From assembly GCA_014859605.1 (NCBI GenBank), contig JACUTW010000013.1, forward strand, positions 1-45,283: a DNA stretch of 45,283 nt, in the 5' to 3' direction. This stretch comes from Desulfuromonadales bacterium (lineage in GTDB: Bacteria; Desulfobacterota; Desulfuromonadia; Desulfuromonadales; UBA2197). The notes under the pieces were generated by a model. That model made no database searches, was not told the DNA's origin, and worked only from the letters and a program-made list of their open reading frames with translations. The position numbers were made by a program, and so were the translations under genes. Of the stretch, positions 1 through 6,595 are shown one piece after another; positions within the stretch are counted from its first letter, which is position 1; every line of letters starts with the position of its first letter.

Positions 1-1
1 G

Positions 2-52
2 ACCGACGTCGATCAGCCGCGTAACCTCGCCAAGAGTGTGACCGTGGAGTAA
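2..52 (+). CDS. C-terminal end of an upstream gene (partial)
   Basis: The frame starting at base 2 is open to a TAA at 50-52 and gives the tail TDVDQPRNLAKSVTVE. The other two + frames stop earlier (22-24 and 39-41). A hairpin that could end this transcript follows at 131-150. The piece is too short to identify, and only its position and frame support it as coding. Confidence 0.35.
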   Translation, partial: TDVDQPRNLAKSVTVE

Positions 53-130
53 TGAGGGGTTGTTTCTGAAAACCGAAAATAGAGGGGGGCATGCATGTCC
101 ATCCCATCTGGATAAAATGATGACACTGCT

Positions 131-156
131 CATCTGCCATTAGGCAGATGTTTGTT
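131..156 (+). terminator. Hairpin, probable terminator of the upstream gene
   Basis: CATCTGCC (131-138) pairs perfectly with GGCAGATG (143-150) around an ATTA loop and is followed by TTTGTT. It lies between the truncated upstream gene and the toxin-antitoxin-chaperone promoter. The U-tract is short, so termination may be partial. Confidence 0.5.
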
Positions 157-217
157 GGCGTAGCGCCAGAACGCATCGATGAACGTAGCGTTGTTTTTTT
201 CGAGTGTAATGAAAAAC

Positions 218-245
218 TTGACATTTAACCTAAAGGTTAAATAAT
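218..245 (+). promoter_or_regulatory. Promoter of the toxin-antitoxin-chaperone operon
   Basis: A consensus -35 box TTGACA (218-223) is separated by 16 bases from AATAAT (240-245), which matches TATAAT at five of six positions. The whole spacer is occupied by a palindrome (separate entry). The -10 box overlaps the ATG at 244, so a transcript from this promoter would begin downstream of that ATG. Confidence 0.6.
223..242 (+). promoter_or_regulatory. Palindromic operator for the XRE antitoxin
   Basis: ATTTAACCT (223-231) and AGGTTAAAT (234-242) form a perfect 9-base inverted repeat with a 2-base spacer, lying between the -35 and -10 boxes. Antitoxins of the HigA/XRE type typically repress their own operon by binding such palindromes. 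The geometry is seen directly; binding by the product of 665-1027 is inferred. Confidence 0.6.
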
Positions 246-660
246 GTATCTTAGAAGGTTGAAAAATCGTGAAGCTGACGATATTTGGGCAATCGTTGGC
301 GCATGCAGCGACCGTGGCGACTGCCCTGTTGACGATTTTCTGTGCGGGCTTAACGCAAATTTCGAGAAAGATGTTCAACGGGTTCGGACACTCTTTAAGC
401 ATATCGCGAAAGCAGGACCCACCCTGCTGCCAGTTGAGGTTTCCCATAACATTGCCCCGGAGATTTTTGAATTCATTCGTGGCCGACTACGTATTGTTTG
501 GTTCTACGGTGACGGGGGACGCATTGTTATATGCAGTCATGGGTTCGTGAAAAAAGGGCAAAAGACCCCGCGCGCTGAAATTGAGGCGGCTCAAAGAGCC
601 AAAAGAAATTATATTGCCTCGTGCCTGAAAGGTGCAGTGGTGATCCTCGAAGAGGAGTAG
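244..660 (+). CDS. HigB/Gp49-like toxin of a toxin-antitoxin-chaperone module
   Basis: A 138-residue protein resembling the phage-derived Gp49-like/HigB (RelE-superfamily) toxins, which are ribosome-dependent mRNA interferases. The family-like part is the C-terminal half: a basic strand region (FEFIRGRLRIVWFY), then GGRIVICSHGFVKKGQKTP and a basic helix (EIEAAQRAKRNY). It is followed after 4 bases by an XRE antitoxin and then a SecB-like chaperone, an arrangement known from the Mycobacterium tuberculosis HigB1-HigA1-chaperone operon. The start is uncertain: the ATG at 244 lies within the predicted -10 box, and the next in-frame start-like codon is TTG at 259. Base composition is less GC-rich than the flanking genes, consistent with transfer. 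Confidence 0.75.
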   Translation: MYLRRLKNREADDIWAIVGACSDRGDCPVDDFLCGLNANFEKDVQRVRTLFKHIAKAGPTLLPVEVSHNIAPEIFEFIRGRLRIVWFYGDGGRIVICSHGFVKKGQKTPRAEIEAAQRAKRNYIASCLKGAVVILEEE

Positions 661-664
661 AGCA

Positions 665-1027
665 ATGTCATTCAAAGATACTTTTAAGGCTGCCGAAGAG
701 CAGGATGAATACTGGGCAGAACTGGCGATTCTCGAATTCACCAGCCAGCTCAATCGACTGATGCAGGAGAAAAATATCAGCAAGGTCGAACTCGCCCGAC
801 TCCTTGGCACCTCTCCGGCATATGTCACCAAGGTCTTCCGGGGAGATGCTAATTTCACCATGCGTTCCATGGTCAAGTTGTCCCGTGTTCTGGGGGGACG
901 TTTTACCCCCAGCATCACAACTGCCAAAGTTGAAGTACCAGCCCCGATGGGTAAGCTTATTCCATTCCCGGTGGTGGTCTATAAGACCGCAAACAATGAA
1001 AGGTTGATCGCTAACTATGGCCGCTGA
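665..1027 (+). CDS. XRE/HigA-type antitoxin with C-terminal extension
   Basis: A 120-residue DNA-binding antitoxin. Residues about 22-80 form a helix-turn-helix domain (VELARLLGTSPAYVTKVFRG is the HTH core). After it, residues about 85-120 form a tail rich in hydrophobic residues (KLIPFPVVVYKTANNERL). In toxin-antitoxin-chaperone systems such a tail is the chaperone-addiction (ChAD) segment, which makes the antitoxin depend on the SecB-like chaperone; assigning that role here is inference. It probably neutralises the toxin encoded just upstream and represses the operon through the palindrome at 223-242. Its stop overlaps the chaperone start by 11 bases (1017-1027), suggesting translational coupling. 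Confidence 0.8.
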   Translation: MSFKDTFKAAEEQDEYWAELAILEFTSQLNRLMQEKNISKVELARLLGTSPAYVTKVFRGDANFTMRSMVKLSRVLGGRFTPSITTAKVEVPAPMGKLIPFPVVVYKTANNERLIANYGR

Positions 1028-1439
1028 AGTGACCCTTATTGATTTCCGTGACTGTCGTCTGTTGACGGTTCATTTTGATTTGAACCGTAATTTTTCCCCA
1101 GGGCCGGAAGTTCAGTTAAATACAAATCTTGTACTGTCACATGTGTTTTTTGATGACGAACAAGGGAAGCCGTGTCTACGGCTATTTCTTAAACTTTCTT
1201 TGCAGGGTGAGTCCGCGCCGCTGAGTGCTGAAGTCGAGTTGGGTGGACTGTTTGGCGTTAGCCAAAAACCGGAGAATGCTACGGACGCTGCCAAACTCGC
1301 CGAAATTAATTGCGCAGCCATCCTTTTTCCCTATCTTCGCGAAACCGTCGCTGACCTGACCCGACGTGCCGGTCTTGCTCCCCTGCATCTGCCGCCGATC
1401 AATTTCGTTGAGTTCTATAAACAGAACCATCCCGGCTAA
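1017..1439 (+). CDS. SecB-like chaperone of the toxin-antitoxin-chaperone module
   Basis: A 140-residue SecB-fold protein. The diagnostic part is the C-terminal half: NCAAILFPYLRETVADLTRR followed by LAPLHLPPINFVEFY, close to the SecB signature (ILFPYARE..., LAPVNF). Housekeeping SecB hands preproteins to SecA. This copy, placed third behind a HigB-like toxin and an XRE antitoxin, more likely protects the antitoxin from aggregation and proteolysis. It starts inside the antitoxin gene. Solitary SecB genes are usually not fused into such an operon, so the export role is the less likely alternative. No terminator is visible after it. Confidence 0.82.
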   Translation: MAAEVTLIDFRDCRLLTVHFDLNRNFSPGPEVQLNTNLVLSHVFFDDEQGKPCLRLFLKLSLQGESAPLSAEVELGGLFGVSQKPENATDAAKLAEINCAAILFPYLRETVADLTRRAGLAPLHLPPINFVEFYKQNHPG

Positions 1440-1482
1440 TAACTTTGCTTGCCTCTCTGAGTCAACGCCGACAGATCAATTC

Positions 1483-4400
1483 ATGAACTACATCGCCGAT
1501 CTGCACATCCATTCGCCCTTCTCCCGCGCCACCAGCCCCGACAGCAACCTTTACGGTCTGGCGGCGTGGGCGCGGATCAAGGGGATTCAGATCGTCGGCA
1601 CCGGTGATTTTACCCACCCCGGCTGGTTTCGCCGCTTGAAAGAAGAGCTGGAACCGGCCGAGCCCGGTCTTTTCCGCCTGCGCGACGAAAGTCGCATCCC
1701 TGATCTCCTCCCCGGTGTGCGGCCGCAGCAGACGCCGGTGCGCTTCCTCCTCTCGGCGGAGGTCAGTTCCATCTACAAGCGCGCCGGCGCCACCCGCAAG
1801 GTCCACAATCTCCTTTACGTCCCCGACTTTGCCGCCGCCGAGCGGATCAACACCCGCCTCGCCGCCATCGGCAACATCGAGTCGGACGGTCGCCCCATCC
1901 TTGGTCTCGACAGCCGCAATCTCCTCGAAATCGTCCTCGCCGCCTCCCCGGAAGGCTTGCTCGTCCCCGCCCACATCTGGACGCCGTGGTTCTCCCTCTT
2001 CGGCTCCCGCTCCGGCTTCGATTCGGTCGAAGAGTGCTTCGACGATCTCAGCGAGCATATCTTTGCTCTGGAGACCGGTCTCTCCTCTGATCCGGCGATG
2101 AACCGGACGATCTCGGCCCTCGACCGCTTTGCCCTGATCTCCAACTCCGACTGCCATTCACCGGGGAAGCTCGGCCGTGAAGCCAACCTCTTCTCGACCG
2201 GCTTCGACTTCTTCGCGCTGCGCGACGCCCTCAAGGCGAATCACCGCGATACTTTTGCCGGGACGATCGAATTCTTCCCCGAGGAAGGGAAGTATCACGC
2301 CGACGGCCATCGCGCCTGCAACGTCTGTCTTGACCCGCACGAATCGCGGCAGCGCGGCAACCTTTGCCCGGTCTGCGGCAAGCCCTTGACGATCGGCGTG
2401 CAGAACCGCGTCCTTGAACTCGCCGACCGCGAGGTGCCGCTCTTTGCCGCAACCGCCCCGCTTGTCCACAGCCTCATCCCTTTGCCGGAACTTCTCGGTG
2501 AAATCCTCGGCCTCGGCTCGGCCGCCAAGGAGACGCAGCGCCAGTACGGGCAGGCGATCACCCGCTTCGGCTCGGAATTTGAGCTTCTTCTCCACACCCC
2601 GGTGGCGGCGCTCGCCGAATGGTCCCCCCTCCTCGGCGAAGCGGTGCAACGCATGCGCGCTGGCGAAGTTCTCCGCCAGCCCGGTTATGACGGCGAGTTC
2701 GGCGTCATCCGGGTCTTTGCCGAAGGCGAACTTGAAAAGCTCGCCGGCCAGAGTTCCCTCTTCGGCGACGATCCGCCGCGGCCGCGGCGCAAAAAGAAGC
2801 CGCTCCCCGAACCGTTAGTCACGGAAGCCCTGCCCGCGCCGAGCGTAACAGGAGAAGAATCCCCCGCCGGGCCGAACCTCGAACAGCAGGTGGCGATCCA
2901 TTGCAGCAGCCGCCATATCCTGGTCGCCGCCGGACCCGGCACCGGCAAGACCTACACGTTGGTCGAGCGCCTCGCGGCCCTGCTCAAAGCCGGGGCTGAC
3001 CCTGCCACCCTCTGGGCGATCACCTTCACCAACCGGGCGGCGGATGAGCTGCGGCAACGGCTGGTGGCGCGGGCCGGTCGCGATGCCGAGGATCTCTTTG
3101 TCGGCACCTTTCACGCCTTTTGTCTCGACTGGCTGCGGCGGGAGAAAGCGGAGCTGCTGGTCGTCGGCCCGGCCGAGCGTCTCCGTCTGCTCCAGACCCT
3201 CTTCCCGGAACGCCGCCGCCCGGAGCGCCAGGCTTTGGCAACGGCGATCAGTGAACACTTCAGCGCCTGGGCGGCCAACGCTCCGGCCCTGCCGCATCCT
3301 GACCTGCAAAGCTATCTCGCCGAGCTGGCGCGCTTGCAGGCCATCGATCTCGACGGAGTCATCCCGGCCTTTTTGGCCGAGCTCGAAAAGAACAGCGACT
3401 TTGACGATGAGGTGCGCGAAACTGTGCTGCAGCTCTTTGTCGATGAATTCCAGGATCTCGATGCCGGCCAGTACGAGCTTGTTTGCCGCCTCGGCGAGAC
3501 CAGCCGGATCTTCGCCATCGGCGATCCCGACCAGTCGATCTACGGCTTTCGCGGCAGCGATCCCGGCTTCTTCTTCGATTTCAGCCGCGCTCCGGAGACG
3601 ACGCGGCTGCAGCTCTTTCGCAACTACCGCAGCGCCGGGGCGATCGTCGCGGCCGCTGCCGCTCTGATCAGCCACAATCGCCAGAAGAGCGGGCTGGTCC
3701 TGCAGGCAGAAGAGAGTCATAGCGGCGTCATCGAAGTGGCGACAACGCCGACGGCGGCGGCCGAGGCGGAGTTCATCGTTCGCCGCATCGAAGAACTCGT
3801 CGGCGGCATCGAAAGCTTCTCCCTTTACAGCGGTCGCGGCGGCACAGCCGGAGGGCGGGGCCACTCCTTTGCCGAGATTGCCATCCTCATCCGCTCGCGC
3901 CGCCAGGCCGAACCCCTCCTCACCGCTCTGGAGCGGCGCGGCATCCCTTGCCAGCAGGTCGGCGTCCCCCCCTTTTATATGACGCCCTCCCTGGTCGGCC
4001 TCTTTCATTTCCTGCAACTGGCCAGCGGCGAGGGGACGATCAGCGACGGGCTCGCCCTGCTGCGCGCCCTCGGCATCCTGACAGCCGCAGCGAGTGACGA
4101 GGTTGCGGCCGCCTTCCCCCTGACCGGCGACTTCTTCGGCGTTGCCCGTACCCTGCAACTGCCGACCGCTATCGCCCGGCCGGTGGCCGAACTCAGCGAT
4201 CTGATCCCCCTCTTCGTCGCCCAGGCCCGCCAGTTCGGCATCGCCACGGCGTTAGAGGGGCACCGCGCCTTCCTGGCCGGCGCAATCGACGAGCCGCAGC
4301 TGCGCCGCTTCCTCGATCTCGCCGGCAGTTTCGGCCGCGATCTGACCGCCTTTGCGCATCATTTGCGTCGCAACGCCGGCGGCACCATCTATGATGCCGG

Positions 4401-4728
4401 CAGCGAGGCAGTGGCGCTGCTGACCCTGCACGCCGCCAAGGGGCTCGAATTCCCGGTCGTCTTCCTCCCCGGTCTCGAAGAAGGGCTCCTCCCCGCCACC
4501 CTGAGCGGCAACAATGACATCGAAGAGGAGCGCCGCCTTTTCTACGTCGGCCTTAGCCGCGCTAAAAATCAGGCGATCCTCTCCACCGCCGCCAGTCGCA
4601 GCAGCGGTCCGTCGAGCCCCTCGCGCTTCCTCAAGGAGATCCCTGCCGGCTTTCTAACCAGCGTCGAAGCCGCTCCCAACCGCCGTCGCACCCGGCCGGG
4701 GGAGCAGATGGAGTTGTTCCAGCCGTAG
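1483..4728 (+). CDS. Endonuclease Q-like PHP nuclease fused to UvrD/Rep helicase
   Basis: A 1081-residue fusion. Residues 1 to about 400 resemble the PHP-family endonuclease Q: the metal motif DLHIHS at 6-11, a later SDCHSP histidine motif, and a four-cysteine zinc site at C279, C282, C295 and C298. Endonuclease Q nicks DNA 5' of deaminated or abasic sites. From about 455 a complete superfamily 1A helicase follows: Walker A AAGPGTGKT (K489), TFTNRAADEL, DEFQD, GDPDQSIYGFRG, RNYRS, LHAAKGLEF and FYVGLSRAK. The natural reading is a repair enzyme that incises damaged DNA and unwinds from the nick; this coupling is inferred. The frame is open further upstream, but the ATG at 1483 places the PHP motif next to the N-terminus and lies beyond the chaperone stop. 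Confidence 0.85.
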   Translation: MNYIADLHIHSPFSRATSPDSNLYGLAAWARIKGIQIVGTGDFTHPGWFRRLKEELEPAEPGLFRLRDESRIPDLLPGVRPQQTPVRFLLSAEVSSIYKRAGATRKVHNLLYVPDFAAAERINTRLAAIGNIESDGRPILGLDSRNLLEIVLAASPEGLLVPAHIWTPWFSLFGSRSGFDSVEECFDDLSEHIFALETGLSSDPAMNRTISALDRFALISNSDCHSPGKLGREANLFSTGFDFFALRDALKANHRDTFAGTIEFFPEEGKYHADGHRACNVCLDPHESRQRGNLCPVCGKPLTIGVQNRVLELADREVPLFAATAPLVHSLIPLPELLGEILGLGSAAKETQRQYGQAITRFGSEFELLLHTPVAALAEWSPLLGEAVQRMRAGEVLRQPGYDGEFGVIRVFAEGELEKLAGQSSLFGDDPPRPRRKKKPLPEPLVTEALPAPSVTGEESPAGPNLEQQVAIHCSSRHILVAAGPGTGKTYTLVERLAALLKAGADPATLWAITFTNRAADELRQRLVARAGRDAEDLFVGTFHAFCLDWLRREKAELLVVGPAERLRLLQTLFPERRRPERQALATAISEHFSAWAANAPALPHPDLQSYLAELARLQAIDLDGVIPAFLAELEKNSDFDDEVRETVLQLFVDEFQDLDAGQYELVCRLGETSRIFAIGDPDQSIYGFRGSDPGFFFDFSRAPETTRLQLFRNYRSAGAIVAAAAALISHNRQKSGLVLQAEESHSGVIEVATTPTAAAEAEFIVRRIEELVGGIESFSLYSGRGGTAGGRGHSFAEIAILIRSRRQAEPLLTALERRGIPCQQVGVPPFYMTPSLVGLFHFLQLASGEGTISDGLALLRALGILTAAASDEVAAAFPLTGDFFGVARTLQLPTAIARPVAELSDLIPLFVAQARQFGIATALEGHRAFLAGAIDEPQLRRFLDLAGSFGRDLTAFAHHLRRNAGGTIYDAGSEAVALLTLHAAKGLEFPVVFLPGLEEGLLPATLSGNNDIEEERRLFYVGLSRAKNQAILSTAASRSSGPSSPSRFLKEIPAGFLTSVEAAPNRRRTRPGEQMELFQP

Positions 4729-4753
4729 GTCACAGGCAAAAAAAGGCGCAAAA

Positions 4754-6595
4754 ATGACAAACATCCCGAATTTATTCGATCTCAAGAGACAGATGCTGCG
4801 CCCGCGTCGCACCTTCCTGCGTTTGCAAGCGAGGGCGCTGCGTCTCATTGCCCGCCTCAAGGTCAGCGAAAATACTTTCATGACGACGATTGCCGTCGTC
4901 ATCGGCCTCCTTTCCGGTCTGAGCAATTATGCCTTTCAAAGGCTCATCGAATTCTTTAACTGGCTGGTGGTGATCCAGGGGGGGCGGCTCCTGGGTCTTG
5001 ATAGTGCCGGGCTGTGGGAGGGACGTCTCCTCGCCATCCTCTTCCCGATGGTCGGCGGTCTGTTGATGATCCCTTTCTGGATCTTCTTCAAAAAGGATCT
5101 CCAGTTCGGCTTCTCCCGTTTTCTCGCCCAGGTCAATCTCGGTGGCGGCAAGGTGCCGCTCCGCACCATCCTCACCCGCGGTATGGCCAGCGCCATCACC
5201 ATCGGCACCGGCGGTTCGGCCGGGCAGGAAGGGCCGATAGCCCAGATCGGCGGGGCGATCGGCAGCCAGACCGGGCAGTTCTTCGGCATGAGTGGCGACC
5301 GTTTGAAGACGATGCTCGCCTGCGGTGTCTCCGGCGGGGTGGCAGCGACCTTTAATGCCCCGATCGCCGGGGTCTTCTTTGCCCATGAGATCGTCCTCCT
5401 TTCCACCTTCGAGATGTCGAGCTTCACTTCGATCGTCATCGCCAGCGGCATGAGTACCGTCGTTTCCCGCGCCCTCCTCGGCAATGCCCCGGCCTTTGCC
5501 ATTCCCGATTATATCGTCCAGTCCCCCTGGGATATGCTCCTGTATGCCGGCCTTGGCGTCATTGTCGGCTGTCTCGCCGCCGCTTTCATCAAGCTCCACT
5601 TCCGGATCAAGGATGCCTTTGCCGCCCTGCGCCTGCCAATGTTGGCCAAGCCGGTGTTGGGTGGGATGCTGGTCGGAATCATCGGCGTCGGCTTTCCCCA
5701 GGTCTTTGGTAACGGCTACGAATTTATCGAAGCTGTCCTGCATGGCGAGGGGATTTGGCTGGTGCTGGTCGGGCTGGTCCTGATCAAGGCGGTCGCGACT
5801 TCGGTTACCATCGGTTCCGGTCTCCCCGGCGGTCTCTTTGCCCCCTCTCTCTTTATCGGTGCGGTGATCGGCGGCACCTTCGGGCATGGCGCCCGCACCC
5901 TGTTGCCGGAGATCGCTTCCTCCCCCGGCACCTACGCCCTGATCGGCATGGGGGCCTTCCTCTCAGCGGCGACGCACGCGCCGATGACGGCAATCTTCCT
6001 CCTCTTCGAGATCACCTCGTCCTACCATGTTATCGTGCCGATCATGATCACCTGCGTCATCGGCACCACCATCAGTCGTCAGTTCAACAAGGAGAGCCTG
6101 GAGACCGAAGATCTGGCCCGGGCCGGGATCGACCTGCGCGCCGGCAAGGAACAGAACATCATGAAGTCCCTCACCGTCCGGGACGCCATGACCGCCACGG
6201 TCGAGTCGATCCCCGAGGGGATGACCCTGCGCCAGTTTACCGAATTTCTCAGCAGCACCAGGTCGACCAACTTTCCTCTGGTCAATAGCGCCGGCGAGTT
6301 GACCGGCATCCTCTCGGTGCAGGATTTCATGGGAGTGGTCTTTGAGCAGGAGCTCATGGATATCGTCGTCGTCAAGGAGCTGGCGACCCTGGAGGTGACC
6401 ACCGTCCTCGAAGACGACAGCCTCGATCAGGCGATGCAGAAGATCGGCTATCGCAATATCGAACAGCTGCCGGTCGTCGACGACATTACCGGCAAGCGCC
6501 TGGTCGGGATCATCTCGCGCCGGGACATGATTTCCGCCTACAACCGGGCGCTGATGGCCCGTTCGCTGGAAGAGAGACAACATGACTACTGCTGA
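4754..6595 (+). CDS. ClC-family chloride channel/antiporter with CBS domains
   Basis: A 613-residue inner-membrane protein of the ClC family. After a short basic N-terminus come many hydrophobic segments (residues about 40-430). The gating-glutamate motif appears as GQEGP (E159), and the second anion-site motif as GSGLPGGLFAP. Residues about 475-600 form two CBS domains, which in this family bind nucleotides or modulate gating. Two positions are unusual: the usual GSGIP-type anion loop reads QFGFS, and the residue aligned by eye with the internal proton glutamate of E. coli ClC-ec1 is isoleucine (I213, after E212). Transport mode, channel or exchanger, therefore cannot be called. Its end overlaps the next helicase gene by 14 bases. 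Confidence 0.9.
   Translation: MTNIPNLFDLKRQMLRPRRTFLRLQARALRLIARLKVSENTFMTTIAVVIGLLSGLSNYAFQRLIEFFNWLVVIQGGRLLGLDSAGLWEGRLLAILFPMVGGLLMIPFWIFFKKDLQFGFSRFLAQVNLGGGKVPLRTILTRGMASAITIGTGGSAGQEGPIAQIGGAIGSQTGQFFGMSGDRLKTMLACGVSGGVAATFNAPIAGVFFAHEIVLLSTFEMSSFTSIVIASGMSTVVSRALLGNAPAFAIPDYIVQSPWDMLLYAGLGVIVGCLAAAFIKLHFRIKDAFAALRLPMLAKPVLGGMLVGIIGVGFPQVFGNGYEFIEAVLHGEGIWLVLVGLVLIKAVATSVTIGSGLPGGLFAPSLFIGAVIGGTFGHGARTLLPEIASSPGTYALIGMGAFLSAATHAPMTAIFLLFEITSSYHVIVPIMITCVIGTTISRQFNKESLETEDLARAGIDLRAGKEQNIMKSLTVRDAMTATVESIPEGMTLRQFTEFLSSTRSTNFPLVNSAGELTGILSVQDFMGVVFEQELMDIVVVKELATLEVTTVLEDDSLDQAMQKIGYRNIEQLPVVDDITGKRLVGIISRRDMISAYNRALMARSLEERQHDYC

Noticed and set aside
1366-1482. N-terminal extension of the EndoQ-UvrD fusion
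   Set aside because: The frame is open, but it overlaps the SecB-like gene, and the PHP motif DLHIHS is normally within the first ten residues, which fits ATG 1483.
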